A stretch of 64,000 bases of DNA, taken from NCBI GenBank assembly GCA_918797485.1, contig CAKKNE010000004.1, positions 1,364,001 to 1,428,000 on the forward strand. Direction: 5' to 3'. Below are positions 44,501 to 53,535 of this stretch, in pieces. The notes beneath the pieces were generated by a model that ran no database searches, was not told the origin of the DNA, and saw only the letters and a list, made by a program, of their open reading frames with translations. The first letter of the stretch is position 1. Every line of letters starts with the position of its first letter. The stretch is from Pelagomonas calceolata (Eukaryota > Sar > Pelagophyceae > Pelagomonadales > Pelagomonadaceae). Both the position numbers and the translations under genes were made by a program.

Positions 44501-44832
44501 GTCTAGTAGCTCTAACTCCGTAACGGCCACGTCTCGACCCGTCAGGATGAACTCCGATAGCGTGTCCGCTCGACCTAGTTGTCTCGGGGCCGCACCTAAC
44601 CCGACGGCGATGGCCATGACAATACTCGACTTGCCGGTACCGTTCGGGCCCATGACCACATTCAATCTGGGTCCGGGCCGGAATTCCACCTGTGCGTAGA
44701 GAGGGTCGCGTCGCGTCGGCGGGAAACGCGTTCGACGCCGAAGCACGCCGCCTCGTAGGTCAGGAACTGGAAGAGCTTGACGCGGACGATGGCGCCGCGG
44801 CCGAAGGAGGACTCTTGCGGCGTCGCGGCCAT
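41543..44832 (-). CDS. SMC5: SMC5, structural maintenance of chromosomes 5 (two exons)
   Basis: The model is exon 1 at 44832-44737 and exon 2 at 44689-41543, about 1,080 residues. Exon 1 reads MAATPQESSFGRGAIVRVKL and FQFLTYEAACFG. Exon 2 continues VEFRPGPRLNVVMGPNGTGKSS with Walker A. 'KIQIGNLCTFLPQEKVGEFS' is diagnostic of SMC5. Two long coiled coils surround a hinge (about 480-660). The C-terminus has the ABC signature VQSGGERSVSTIMFLMAL and the Walker B-like FRVVDEINQGMDEVNER. SMC5-SMC6 forms the DNA-repair and chromosome-segregation complex with Nse subunits and SUMO ligase activity. Without the intron, a frame reaching 44860 would give a non-homologous N-terminus. Confidence 0.92.
44690..44736 (-). 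other. Predicted 47-nt intron near the SMC5 N-terminus
   Basis: On the minus strand it starts GTCGAA and ends CTACGCACAG. Phase 0. It joins the first beta-strand (FLTYE...) to VEFRPGP, exactly where SMC5 proteins run on without a break. Another donor 8 nt downstream, also phase-compatible or nearly so, is possible. Confidence 0.65.
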
Positions 44833-45105
44833 CTTGGTCTCGTATGTCCCTCCTCCGCAAGGACCGGTCTCTGTCGGCTACGCGGCGCGGCGGCGGCGCG
44901 CGCGGGTCGCGCAGCGCTGCGGCGGGGCTGTGAGAGTGTTGATAAGCCCACTGCCGCCCTCAGTGGCGATCTAGCGCGGCCTTAAAAACGAGTTGCGCGC
45001 TCGGCACGGTCAAATCTCTAGTGTGTCAAAGAGACGCTAGCACCGCCAATTCAAGCAAAAAAAGAGCTGCCCCACGCTGTCGCCGCGACCCATCCGTCTA
45101 AGGGG
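44833..45105. promoter_or_regulatory. Divergent promoter region
   Basis: 273 bp lie between SMC5 and the MYND/TPR gene. A run of A (45057-45063) lies 45 bp before the plus-strand start. Confidence 0.4.
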
Positions 45106-46236
45106 ATGATCCTCACGCAGTGCGCCGTCTGCGCCACCGACCTTGGCTTGACCTTGGGCAAGAAATGCGGCCGCTGCAGCACGCGCTACTGTGGGCCTGA
45201 ATGCCAGGTGCAGCACTGGGAACAGGGCGGCCACGACAAGCTCTGCAAACCAATAAAAAAAGCTGGTGGTGCCGAGCAGTACAACGCGAATAAGAAGTAC
45301 GCGGAGGCCGTCACGGTCGCGGCCGAGAAATGCGCGGACGACACCAAAGGCCAGACGTGCTACATCTGCACGCAGGCCCTCCACTGGAAGACGAAGGAGG
45401 GTCTCGTGCGCGGGTGTGCGTGCCGCGGGACGGCGGGTTTTGCGCACGTGTCGTGCTTGGCGGAGGAGGCGAAGGTTTTGGTTGCGGAGGTCGAGGAGAA
45501 CAATTTGAGCGGCAAGGTGGGCAATGAGAGGTGGGCGCGGTGGTACGCGTGCAGCCTGTGCGAGCAACGTTACCACGGCGTCGTGAAATGCGCGCTCGGG
45601 TGGGCATGCTGGAAGACGTACTTGGGGCGGCCGGAGGGGAACTCGTCTCGGCGAAGTGCGATGACGCAGCTTGGGAACGGTTTAGCCAATGCAGGACACC
45701 ACGAGGACGAGTTATCCGTGAGAGAGGCCGAGTTGGCTATGGAGCGGCGACTTGACGCACCAGAAGAAGACGTCTTCGTCACGCAGAGCAATCTTGCGAG
45801 CACATATCGAGAGCTTGGACTGATCGAGAAGGCAACAGACATGCTTCGAAATGTATACTCTGGGCGTGTGAGGCTCAAGGGCGAGGAAGACCAAGAGACT
45901 ATCATAGCAGCCCTCAACTACGCATCGAACCTTGGTCAGCTACGGCGCTTCGAAGAAGCCAAGTCACTGCTGCGCAAAATTATGCCCGTGGCGCGACGCA
46001 TTTTGGGAGAGACTCATGAGATCACGCTCAGAACGAGGAAAATTTACGCGCAAGTGCTCTACAACGACCCCGGCGCCACGCTCGACGATCTCCGCGAGAC
46101 CGCGGCGACGCTCGAGGAGACGGGACGGATCGCGCGGCGCGTGTTCGGCGACACGCATCCGCTCACGGTGGATATTGAGGGCAGCCTGCAAACGGCACGA
46201 GCCGTGCTCTTCGCCCACATCACCGCGCCGGCGTAA
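45106..46236 (+). CDS. MYND plus RING-CH plus TPR protein
   Basis: The protein has 376 residues. Residues 6-47 are a MYND finger (CAVCATD...KKCGRCSTRYCGPECQVQHW...HDKLC). Residues of about 85-160 are a second zinc-binding region, CYICTQALHWKTKEGLVRGCACRGTAGFAHVSCL...ACSLCEQRYHG, with the C-C...C-x-C...H-C...C-C order of RING-CH (RINGv) E3 ligase domains. The second half is tetratricopeptide repeats of the kinesin light chain type: 'TQSNLASTYRELGLIEKATDMLR', 'ALNYASNLGQLRRFEEAKSLLRKIMP' and 'GRIARRVFGDTHPLTVDIEGSL'. This architecture forms large families in pelagophyte genomes. Protein ubiquitination is plausible but unproven. Confidence 0.8.
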   Translation: MILTQCAVCATDLGLTLGKKCGRCSTRYCGPECQVQHWEQGGHDKLCKPIKKAGGAEQYNANKKYAEAVTVAAEKCADDTKGQTCYICTQALHWKTKEGLVRGCACRGTAGFAHVSCLAEEAKVLVAEVEENNLSGKVGNERWARWYACSLCEQRYHGVVKCALGWACWKTYLGRPEGNSSRRSAMTQLGNGLANAGHHEDELSVREAELAMERRLDAPEEDVFVTQSNLASTYRELGLIEKATDMLRNVYSGRVRLKGEEDQETIIAALNYASNLGQLRRFEEAKSLLRKIMPVARRILGETHEITLRTRKIYAQVLYNDPGATLDDLRETAATLEETGRIARRVFGDTHPLTVDIEGSLQTARAVLFAHITAPA

Positions 46237-46282
46237 AGTCTACTAGTAACAGGGGTCTTTACACGAGGAAGGAAGGAATAAG

Positions 46283-47053
46283 CTAGCCCGCCACGACGTC
46301 GTGCGTGAAGTCGTAGTCGATCGTAGGGATCATGTTCGCAATAAACTTCAGAAAGAAGAAGAGTGCTTGTGCCGGATCCACGCCCTTCCCGTTCCGGGCC
46401 GCCTGGTCGAGAATGCGCTTCATGGCCTGGGGGTGCTTGCAGGGGTGGATCGACGCGTGCGGCAGGTCGGCCAAGTGGGGGTGGCGCTCGAAGGTCACCG
46501 TTCTAAGTGCATAGGCGGATACTATATCTTCCAAAGTTTGTTTTTGGGTGAGCGGAGCGTGCTGCTCGTTGTAGCCGAAGAGCCACATGCGCGGCGACTG
46601 CCAGTACTTGTCGTAGGTTATGGAGAGGTCATATCGCCTCGTTTGCAAGGTAGCTGGGGCGGCCGCGTCGTCATTTACCTGCAGAGAAGCCTCTTCTAAC
46701 GACGCACAGACGTCATCCACTTCCGCTTCTGTTGATGACGGAGTAGTGACCTTGGGCACGACGAAGTCGCCTTCAGTGTCCACATCCTCACCGCAGCCTT
46801 CTACTGCTTTGGCCCTTTGGGCACAAGGAACATCGCGAGTGACCAGGTATTGTTTATCAGCCGGCAGGTAGTTCTTGCGTCGCGACGCGTCGCCGCTCTC
46901 CCAGGCCCAGGTTGGACACTTGCCGACGAGCTCGTCCCCTGCTTTGACGAACTCGTCCGGCGTCAGGACGCCGCGTTCCGCGAAGGCGCTCTGCTGGAGG
47001 ACGGGGTAGAGCGCTTCGCGCACTTCTTTCGCCTTGGCGAGGAGGCGGGCCAT
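46283..47053 (-). CDS. ATG3: ATG3, autophagy E2-like conjugating enzyme
   Basis: The protein has 256 residues from ATG 47053. An upstream in-frame start at 47128 adds 25 residues with no family match. Conserved parts are 'GVLTPDEFVKAGDELVGKCPTW', 'KNYLPADKQYLVTRDVPC', 'TRRYDLSITYDKYWQSPRMWLFGYNEQ', 'LTQKQTLEDIVSAYAL' and the active site SIHPCKHPQAMKRIL, where the Cys carries the ATG8 thioester. It ends 'LKFIANMIPTIDYDFTHDVV' as in other ATG3 proteins. It transfers ATG8 to phosphatidylethanolamine during autophagosome growth. The flexible region between about 95 and 140 is shorter than in yeast. Confidence 0.92.
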   Translation of the reverse strand: MARLLAKAKEVREALYPVLQQSAFAERGVLTPDEFVKAGDELVGKCPTWAWESGDASRRKNYLPADKQYLVTRDVPCAQRAKAVEGCGEDVDTEGDFVVPKVTTPSSTEAEVDDVCASLEEASLQVNDDAAAPATLQTRRYDLSITYDKYWQSPRMWLFGYNEQHAPLTQKQTLEDIVSAYALRTVTFERHPHLADLPHASIHPCKHPQAMKRILDQAARNGKGVDPAQALFFFLKFIANMIPTIDYDFTHDVVAG

Positions 47054-47383
47054 ACTGTCGTCGGGACGATGGCGTGGGTTTAAGAAGCCCCGCGGGGGCC
47101 CGTGGCTAGGCGGCCTAGCTCTAAGCAAAGCAAGAAGATAATTTGTATGGGGCCTTCCCGCGGCTCCTTCGAAAGGCCGAAGCGTGCAGCACCGGGCGCG
47201 GAGACGTCAGAAGTACTTTGAGTAAATCCACGCAGCTTTCAGGACTAGGAGGGCCTGGGGGGGCACAAATTCGTCCTGGGCCGGTCAATTATATTTTCGA
47301 CCTAGCGCCTATGGACACTAGAATTTCGCAAAGCCGGCCGGCGCGGAGATCCACGAGTAAAAAGAACGATTTAAGAAAGACAG
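47054..47383. other. Intergenic, no gene seen
   Basis: 330 bp lie between two minus-strand genes, holding the ATG3 promoter and the 3' end of the next gene. Confidence 0.35.
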
Positions 47384-48583
47384 CTACGCGGCGAGGGGCT
47401 CCAGGCTCTCGGGCGGCGCCTCCGCGGGCTCCGCGGGTTCCGCCGCCGCGGGCGCGGCGCCCTCGGCCGTTGGTGCCTCGGCCTCGGCCGGCGCCTGGGC
47501 CGTATACCCGTAGGCCGCGAGGTACTGGGCCTGCATGACCTGCTGCTGCTCGGGCGAGAGCATCATGTACGGGTGCAGGAGCGCCTGCGCCGCCGCGGCC
47601 TGCTCCTCCGCCGTCGCCTCGGCGCCCTCAGTCGCCGCAGGAGCTGCCGCAGGAGCCGCCGCGCCGTCCTCCCCCGCCGCAGCCTGAGCGGCCGCGGCCG
47701 CATAAGCCTCGCCTCCCGCTTGATAATAATGCGCGGGGTACTGCTGATAATACTGCGCGTACATGGCTTGCGCGGAAGTAGTAGACATGCCCGCGAAGTA
47801 ATTGGAGGGCGGCTGGCCCCGCATGGAGTTGACGTACGTTTGATGGGCCTGCCTCTGGGCAGCCGCATGAGACCACGCTAAATCGGCGGAGTGCTGGCCC
47901 TGCTGCTGCTGGACCCGTAAAGCCCGTTTTTGTTCTTTCGCGGCGACCGGGGTTATTAAGTTGGACGTATGCGCCAGGGACATCTTGAGATGACCCATTC
48001 CTCTGACAGAATCGTGGAACGCCTGCTCGAGCGGTTTCAACTCCGCCTCCTCCTCGTCGAGATCTGCTGAAGACCGCTTGTAGGAACATTTCCCGATGGC
48101 TCGCTCGCCACTGAATTTTTTCGAGACCCGCATCGGCGCGCAGTTCAGCAGCTCCGCGAGCAAAGCTCGCATCGTCGTCCCTTCCGGGCAGTTCGGCACC
48201 CGGCCCGTCTTAAACAACTCCGCGACCTTCTCGGCGTAGGCCTCCTCCTCGCGCGTCCATTGGCCAAGTCTACGATTGACTTCCTGCTGTTGGGGATAAT
48301 GCTGCGGCGGCTGGGCCGCGTAGGCCGCGGCCGCCGCGGCGTAGGCGGCCTGGACGTCGGGCTGGGCGGCGTAGGCCGCGGCGGCCTGCTCGGGCGTCAT
48401 CTCTACGGGTGTTTGCTGCGCCACCTGGGGCGTTTGCTCGTCCGCGGGCGGCGGCGGCGGCGGCGCGGCCTGCGCCACGGTCTCTGGGGGTTCATTTAAC
48501 GGACCGGGGCCGTCGTAGCTGGCCGGCGCGGCCGGCGGCGCCTCCTCGGCCTTCACTGTCACGTCGGCGGGGAGTTCGGCCAT
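47384..48583 (-). CDS. Heterokont-type SANT-like (GxWTxEE...SKKF) protein
   Basis: The protein has 399 residues. The N- and C-terminal thirds are disordered Ala, Gln, Pro and Tyr-rich sequence (AAYAAQPDVQAAYAAAAAAY, then YAQYYQQYPAHYYQ), prion-like in composition. The centre (about 104-170) is a domain I recognise from diatom and oomycete genomes: GQWTREEEAYAEKVAELFKTGRVPNCPEGTTMRALLAELLNCAPMRVSKKFSGERAIGKCSYK. It starts like a SANT/Myb helix and ends with the invariant PMRxSKKF...GK. Its function is unknown. A DNA-binding transcription role is usually assumed. This gene is among the better pointers to a stramenopile source. It shares a divergent promoter with eIF2A. Confidence 0.7.
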   Translation of the reverse strand: MAELPADVTVKAEEAPPAAPASYDGPGPLNEPPETVAQAAPPPPPPADEQTPQVAQQTPVEMTPEQAAAAYAAQPDVQAAYAAAAAAYAAQPPQHYPQQQEVNRRLGQWTREEEAYAEKVAELFKTGRVPNCPEGTTMRALLAELLNCAPMRVSKKFSGERAIGKCSYKRSSADLDEEEAELKPLEQAFHDSVRGMGHLKMSLAHTSNLITPVAAKEQKRALRVQQQQGQHSADLAWSHAAAQRQAHQTYVNSMRGQPPSNYFAGMSTTSAQAMYAQYYQQYPAHYYQAGGEAYAAAAAQAAAGEDGAAAPAAAPAATEGAEATAEEQAAAAQALLHPYMMLSPEQQQVMQAQYLAAYGYTAQAPAEAEAPTAEGAAPAAAEPAEPAEAPPESLEPLAA

Positions 48584-49017
48584 GCTGCGGAACGCGGCGC
48601 GCGGCGCTGGAAAGGCTGCCCCGCGGCGCTAGCGATGGACAGGGCCGGCTGCCGTGTCCGGTTCTTCGCGAGGCCGCAGAAGGCTCGGCGGATCCAGCCG
48701 ACCAAGCCGGCACCGTGAAGCAAACATGCCGCGGCCTAGTAGCGGTACGCTAGGCTGCGGGGTTTTTGCTCGCGCGCGTCGACGGCTTTCGGGACGCCTC
48801 GCCGCGACGCCTCGCAGCAGGTGTGATTTTGTCTAGCGTATATGCATACTAGCATACATGCATTGCCAAGCTGTGGCCGGCGACGCTCTCACAGACGCGA
48901 CCAGAGTACGCTACAGCAGCCAGCGATCGGTGCTGCAACAGCACGCCATCGCTGCGACCCGCAGCTACCAAGCCGCAAGAGCAGCATCGCTAGGCAGCAC
49001 CGCAACACACTGCAGCC
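48584..49017. promoter_or_regulatory. Divergent promoter region
   Basis: 434 bp lie between the heterokont-domain gene and eIF2A. An AT-rich patch at about 48832-48870 contains overlapping 'tatgcata' and 'gcatacatgcat' palindromic runs. No known motif. Confidence 0.4.
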
Positions 49018-50871
49018 ATGAGTGAGCTCGCCACGACCGCCCCGCCGCCGCCGTTACGCTTGATAAGGCGGTCCCGCACGCACGGCATCGAAGTATTAAG
49101 TGCGCCCGACGGCCGCAAGGACGAAAACCAAGCGTTAGATATCGTGCAGCACCTCGGGAGAGGCGTCGTCGAAACCGCGAAGGACGGCTCGCGCCTCTGC
49201 CTCGGTGGGGGTTCTACACCTTTAGAGGTGGTAGATACGGGCGACTGGCGCCGCCGCTCGTTGCCGGACGATTCTAGTGGATGCGAACGGTTTTCATTCA
49301 GCCCGCGGGGCTCGTACCTAATCACGTGGCAGCGGCCCTCCCCCGACCAGTTCCCCGACGGGAGCCTGCGGTGCTGGTCTCTCACGGATCTGAGTCTAGC
49401 GAAAGCCTTCCACTGCAAGTTACTCAATAGGGGCGGCATCGACGCGACGCTCGCGTGGTCGGGCGACGAGAAGGTAGCCTTCCACTCGACGACGAACACC
49501 ATATCTATCTATGACGGCAGCCTCCGGGAAAAGCTCGCCACGATCAAATGCGACTCGTTGAAGGCTTTCTCGGCCTCGCCAGGCATGATACCTTATGGGG
49601 TCGCCGCGTTCGTGCCAGAGATCAAGGGAAGACCGGCTCAAGTGAAAGTCTACCAGTTCCCCTTTCCCGACGATAGTGATGGTCAGACCTGCGCCAAGTC
49701 CTTTTATAGAGCTCAAGATTGCAAGCTGACCTGGTCGCCGCACGGCCATGGGGTATTGGTGCAGACGCATACGGACGTCGACGCCACGGGTGGGAGTTAC
49801 TACGGCGGTACGGGACTGTACTTGATGCAGTCCACACCCAAAAAAAAAGGAGAGCAAGCGTTTGAATGCTTGGTGCCGTTACCGAAAGAGGGGCCGGTCG
49901 CCGCGGCTGAATGGGAACCTACGAAGGGCAAAGAATTCGTCGTCATCGCCGGTTCCATACCACCGGCGGCGGCCCTCTATAACCTGGAGGCGGAGCAGAT
50001 TTATGCGTTTGGCAACGCCCATCGGAATGTGATCTGCTGGGCGCCGCACGGTAGATTCCTAGCATTGTGCGGCTTTGGCAACTTGGCGGGCGACGTCGAC
50101 TTCTGGGACCGCAACAAAAAAAAGAAAATTGGAAGTGTCAACATGCCCTGCGCCGTGGAATACGGGTGGAGTCCGGATTCGCGACTCTTTGTCACCGCGA
50201 CGACCGCGCCTCGGATGAACGTGGACAACGGTATCCACGTGTATCGATACGACGGTTCGGGGCCTCTCAGTACCACAAAGGACCGGGACCCGTTATTCGA
50301 CTGCTTCTGGCTGCCCGGGGTGACTGACGATTATCCGGACCGCGGTGTGAGCCCAGCTTCGAAGGCGCGCATGCGCGCCGCGCCGAAGCCTGAGCCGGCC
50401 AAGGGCGCGTATCGGCCGCCCGGCGCGCGCGGCCTGAAGGGCGGCGGGTCGCTGGCGTCGATGATCCGCGCTGAAAGGGAAAAAGATAAAGGCAGCTCGG
50501 GAACCATACGGCAGAAGAAGCCCGTGGGTCCGAAGCTCCCGGTCGGCGCCGCGCCCGAGGCCGGGCCCTCGCGCAACGCGCGGCGCAAGGAGGCCGCGAA
50601 GAAGCGCAAGGAGGCCGAGGCCGCCGCGAAGGCGCTGGAGGCGTCGATCGCGGCGAAGGCGCCGCCGCCGCCCCCGGCCAAAGACGTCGCGACCATGGCG
50701 CCCGACGAGCTCCTCAAGGAGCAGAAAAAACTCAAGAAGAAGCTGAAGCAGGTCGAGGAGCTCGAGACGAAGGTAGCAGGGGGCCTGGCGCCGTCGGCGG
50801 AGCAGCGCGAGAAGCTCGCGCGCAAGGCCGCGTTGGCGGACGAGCTCGCCCAAGTCGAGGCGAGGCTATAA
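49018..50871 (+). CDS. EIF2A: Eukaryotic translation initiation factor 2A
   Basis: The protein has 617 residues. The first 420 or so form the atypical WD40-like propeller of eIF2A: 'FSPRGSYLITWQRPS', 'SLTDLSLAKAFHCKLL', 'CKLTWSPHGHGVLVQTHTDVDATGGSYYGGTGLYLM', 'GPVAAAEWEPTKGKEFVVIAG', 'ICWAPHGRFLALCGFGNLAGDVDFWDR', and 'VEYGWSPDSRLFVTATTAPRMNVDNGIHVYRYDG'. The C-terminal part has a YRPPGARG motif then a charged coiled coil (EQKKLKKKLKQVEELETKV), which in the family contacts mRNA and ribosome. eIF2A delivers initiator tRNA independently of GTP at some start sites. Length and order are normal for the family. Confidence 0.92.
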   Translation: MSELATTAPPPPLRLIRRSRTHGIEVLSAPDGRKDENQALDIVQHLGRGVVETAKDGSRLCLGGGSTPLEVVDTGDWRRRSLPDDSSGCERFSFSPRGSYLITWQRPSPDQFPDGSLRCWSLTDLSLAKAFHCKLLNRGGIDATLAWSGDEKVAFHSTTNTISIYDGSLREKLATIKCDSLKAFSASPGMIPYGVAAFVPEIKGRPAQVKVYQFPFPDDSDGQTCAKSFYRAQDCKLTWSPHGHGVLVQTHTDVDATGGSYYGGTGLYLMQSTPKKKGEQAFECLVPLPKEGPVAAAEWEPTKGKEFVVIAGSIPPAAALYNLEAEQIYAFGNAHRNVICWAPHGRFLALCGFGNLAGDVDFWDRNKKKKIGSVNMPCAVEYGWSPDSRLFVTATTAPRMNVDNGIHVYRYDGSGPLSTTKDRDPLFDCFWLPGVTDDYPDRGVSPASKARMRAAPKPEPAKGAYRPPGARGLKGGGSLASMIRAEREKDKGSSGTIRQKKPVGPKLPVGAAPEAGPSRNARRKEAAKKRKEAEAAAKALEASIAAKAPPPPPAKDVATMAPDELLKEQKKLKKKLKQVEELETKVAGGLAPSAEQREKLARKAALADELAQVEARL

Positions 50872-50885
50872 ATTATACAACATAT

Positions 50886-52253
50886 TTAGTGGGGCGTCCA
50901 GTTGAAGGGCACGACGCGCGGCCGACCGCCACCCAAATCACACTTCTTCCCGACGAGCGGACCATAACTGGTAGGCGTCACCGAAAATTTTAAAGGACCG
51001 CGCTCGGCCTCCCTTAATAAAGCCACGTCCTCGTCGCAGAAGCGCACGTCGTTCGAGCCACTTTTGTAAAATTGGAAGGGCTCCCGGAAGTCTTTTGGAG
51101 ACGCTTTTATTGGAGCGTCCAGGTGCGCCGGCACGACCGTATCAAAATCCCACCCACAAACGCGGTCGACCCACGTTTTTAGGGAACCGTCGGCGACGCC
51201 CCTATTGAGGATGATCTGGATGATGGGAAGTAACGCCAATTTGCCCTTGTTTGAATACTGTTCGAAGCTCCTTTCCTCATCTTCCGCATTCCACGCAAAG
51301 GGCTGCCAGCCGCCCCAGCCGTATTCGTACGGTCTCAGAGCCTTCAACGGATTTAAACCGATGTCCGCTTGCACGCTACCAGGGATAAAGAAGTTGAATA
51401 ATAAAACAATGCGCCGCCAGCCCTTCCTCCTCATCTCAGGTGTGTCCTCGACGAGCTCCAAGGGCTCATCTCTAGCATGAAAAAGTAAAGCTCTTCTATA
51501 CTCCGGCTCCGCCACCAGTATTTGAGGCGGCTCCGCCGTGACCGCCAGAACCGCGTCACACACACATAACGTCTTCGATTTGACGTGGTACAAGGCCACG
51601 TCTTGAAAATAGGAGCCGGGGCCCGGCTTCACCGTCAAAACCTCGTGCGCAAAGCCCCCCGCCACGCTCCCGCTCCTCGGTAACGGTCGCGCCCAGCGCG
51701 GCAGCCCGAGGAACCGAGACGGGAGCGGCACGGGGAAGCTGTACTGCTGGTCGACCACATAAAACGTTGCGTCCGGGAACTTCCGCGCAAATGGTCCCGC
51801 GAGGACCTTGTGCTCGACAGCAACAGAAGGCAAAATTATTGTCTGGACCGGGCCGTATTGCTGAATCAACTCTTCTAGTAGTGATAGGCACTCCTTGGTC
51901 GGCGCGACGGGCGCGTAGACCATCAATCCATTCTCTCCTCTTAGTACCGTCATGCGGATCGGGACGTGGACGTAGTAGATCCCAATGATCTGATCAAACA
52001 CCCAGACGTCGTCCTTGATTTGCCTCCGTATGGTCTTCCTTCTGGAATAGGGCGCGACGGGCAGCGCCGGCCAGAGGTCGTAATTAGAGTCGGGGCCGAT
52101 GTCGGCGCGCGCGGCGCTCGGGATCGTTGTGAGTGAAAAGGCGGCGAGGGCCGCGCGTCGTGTCCCGGGCTTGGCGCGGCACACGATGCGGCGGGCGCGC
52201 CGCGGCGGGCCCCCGCGGAGCGCGGACGCCGCGGCGAGCACAACCAGGCGCAT
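50886..52253 (-). CDS. DUF4336 protein targeted to the thylakoid lumen
   Basis: The protein has 455 residues from ATG 52253. The leader has three parts: a signal-like MRLVVLAAASALRGG, a basic transit stretch and a twin-arginine-like lumen signal RRAALAAFSLTTIPSAARA, with an Ala-x-Ala cleavage site. The body matches DUF4336 proteins of plants and cyanobacteria: 'DVWVFDQIIGIYYVHVPIRMTVLRGENGLMVYAPVAPTKECLSLL', 'IILPSVAVEHKVLAGPFARKFPDATFYV', 'DVALYHVKSKTLCVCDAVL' and 'CGWDFDTVVPAHLDAPI'. It has a metallo-beta-lactamase-like outline, and the function is unknown. It is divergent from another lumen protein gene across a repeat-bearing spacer. Confidence 0.82.
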   Translation of the reverse strand: MRLVVLAAASALRGGPPRRARRIVCRAKPGTRRAALAAFSLTTIPSAARADIGPDSNYDLWPALPVAPYSRRKTIRRQIKDDVWVFDQIIGIYYVHVPIRMTVLRGENGLMVYAPVAPTKECLSLLEELIQQYGPVQTIILPSVAVEHKVLAGPFARKFPDATFYVVDQQYSFPVPLPSRFLGLPRWARPLPRSGSVAGGFAHEVLTVKPGPGSYFQDVALYHVKSKTLCVCDAVLAVTAEPPQILVAEPEYRRALLFHARDEPLELVEDTPEMRRKGWRRIVLLFNFFIPGSVQADIGLNPLKALRPYEYGWGGWQPFAWNAEDEERSFEQYSNKGKLALLPIIQIILNRGVADGSLKTWVDRVCGWDFDTVVPAHLDAPIKASPKDFREPFQFYKSGSNDVRFCDEDVALLREAERGPLKFSVTPTSYGPLVGKKCDLGGGRPRVVPFNWTPH

Positions 52254-52273
52254 TGCTGCACGCGTCCGAGTCA

Positions 52274-52344
52274 TGTGGGGCGACCGGCTGCGTTAAATGT
52301 AGCAATGCTGCGGGTGCGACGTCGTGCCACTGCAACAAGTTTGG
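52274..52344. repeat. Direct repeat, copy 1 (about 71 bp)
   Basis: Contains cggctgcgttaaatgtagca and gtgcgacgtcgtgccactgc, ending caagtttgg. Copy 2 lies at 52403-52479 in the same direction. Confidence 0.85.
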
Positions 52345-52402
52345 CTCCGTTTTATGGCGTCGACGGCGCTCGCGTGCACCGAGAGCCGTCAGCGTCGCAG
52401 TA

Positions 52403-52479
52403 TGTGGTGCGAACGGCTGCGTTAAACGTAGCAATGCTGCCTTGGGTGCGACGTCGTGCCACTGCAACAACAAGTTTGG
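52403..52479. repeat. Direct repeat, copy 2 (about 77 bp)
   Basis: Matches copy 1 with two small insertions (a short 'cttg' and an extra 'caa') and a few changes. It contains the same gcgacgtcgtgccactgca core. Confidence 0.85.
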
Positions 52480-52636
52480 GAGAGCATTTGCCCTCTGAGC
52501 TCTAAGCTCCCTCTCCCTGACTGCAGCAGTCGTGACGACGGCGCGCCTTCACCAAGGACGCCAGCAGCCACGCACGACCGGACTCCTGCTCTAAAAAGCA
52601 AAAACCACGCGCCGGCCGGCGGCGGCAGCCACGGAC

Positions 52637-53443
52637 ATGCACCAGTCCAGGCTCATATGGCTCGTCGTCGCGCGCGCCGGGGCCTGGGCACCAGCACCGC
52701 CGACGAGGCGCCGGCTGGCAGCATGCCAGGCCGAGGCGGGCCTCGATGCCGCGTCGCCGATGCGGCGCGGCCTCGTCGGCGGCGCCTTCGCGGCGACGCT
52801 CGTCGAACCGGCCCGCGCCGACGACGCCTTCCCCGGCACGGCCGAGGACCGCCGCCGGGCCGTCGCGGCGCGGATCAAGGAGTTGGGCGTGCGCGCCTTC
52901 GCGGAGCCGTGGCCGGAGACGCGCCGGAACCTATTATATGCGGGCGGCCTGAAGGACGCGCCGCCGACGCGGCTCGCGTTCAGCGACTACAACCACTGCG
53001 ACCTGACGTGCATGGCGCCGGCGGTGATGGACGAGTCGAACGCGGACGGCGCCGTCGCCGGCGTGTCGACGTCCAACAAGCTCGGCGATTCAATAAGAGC
53101 GAACAGCCTCGCGGACCTCGGGCCGGGCGGCAGCTGGGCCACCTGCATGATCGGCTGCGCGTCGGAGCCGCCGCGGGACGTCGCGCACGTCCAGTTCAAA
53201 TCGCGCATCGCGTTCAAGTTGGTTTGGACGCCGGGCGCCCAGGACTCCTTCCGGCGCTTCGTCCTCGTCGACGACGAGGGCGTCCTGCTCGCGTCGGGCG
53301 CGCCGACGGGCAACGACCTCCCCCCCCTGGCCGAGCGCAAGAAAAACTTCGCGCTCGTTGAGGGGTCGAAGTACGCGCGCGCCGCGACGATCTTCCGCTG
53401 GCCCGACGTCTACGACCCGACGTTCACGGTCGAGGAGAAGTAG
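52637..53443 (+). CDS. Thylakoid-lumen protein of unknown function
   Basis: The protein has 268 residues. The leader is tripartite: MHQSRLIWLVVARAGAWAPA (signal with an AWAP transit motif, the Trp replacing Phe at the heterokont cleavage point), a basic stretch, and MRRGLVGGAFAATLVEPARA, a twin-arginine lumen signal. The mature part starts ADDAFPGTAEDRRRAVAARI and contains 'RLAFSDYNHCDLTCMAPAVMDES', 'GSWATCMIGCASEPPRDV' (two more cysteines) and 'RIAFKLVWTPGAQDSFRRFVLVDDEG'. It has no family that I know. Four spaced cysteines could form disulfides in the oxidising lumen. It is divergent from the DUF4336 gene. Confidence 0.7.
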   Translation: MHQSRLIWLVVARAGAWAPAPPTRRRLAACQAEAGLDAASPMRRGLVGGAFAATLVEPARADDAFPGTAEDRRRAVAARIKELGVRAFAEPWPETRRNLLYAGGLKDAPPTRLAFSDYNHCDLTCMAPAVMDESNADGAVAGVSTSNKLGDSIRANSLADLGPGGSWATCMIGCASEPPRDVAHVQFKSRIAFKLVWTPGAQDSFRRFVLVDDEGVLLASGAPTGNDLPPLAERKKNFALVEGSKYARAATIFRWPDVYDPTFTVEEK

Positions 53444-53535
53444 GCCGCGCGTTTGTAATTGTGTTTTCTTTCTCCTGGTAGTGCTCCTCCGTCCGCCGTC
53501 CGTAAAGCCCCCTGGAGACCCTAAGATAGCATAAA

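Larger units (their letters stand above)
52254..52636. promoter_or_regulatory. Divergent promoter of two thylakoid-lumen genes, with direct repeats
   Basis: The spacer of 383 bp contains two copies of a repeat of about 70-76 bp. Both neighbours encode precursors with plastid and lumen signals, so shared regulation is plausible. Confidence 0.5.
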
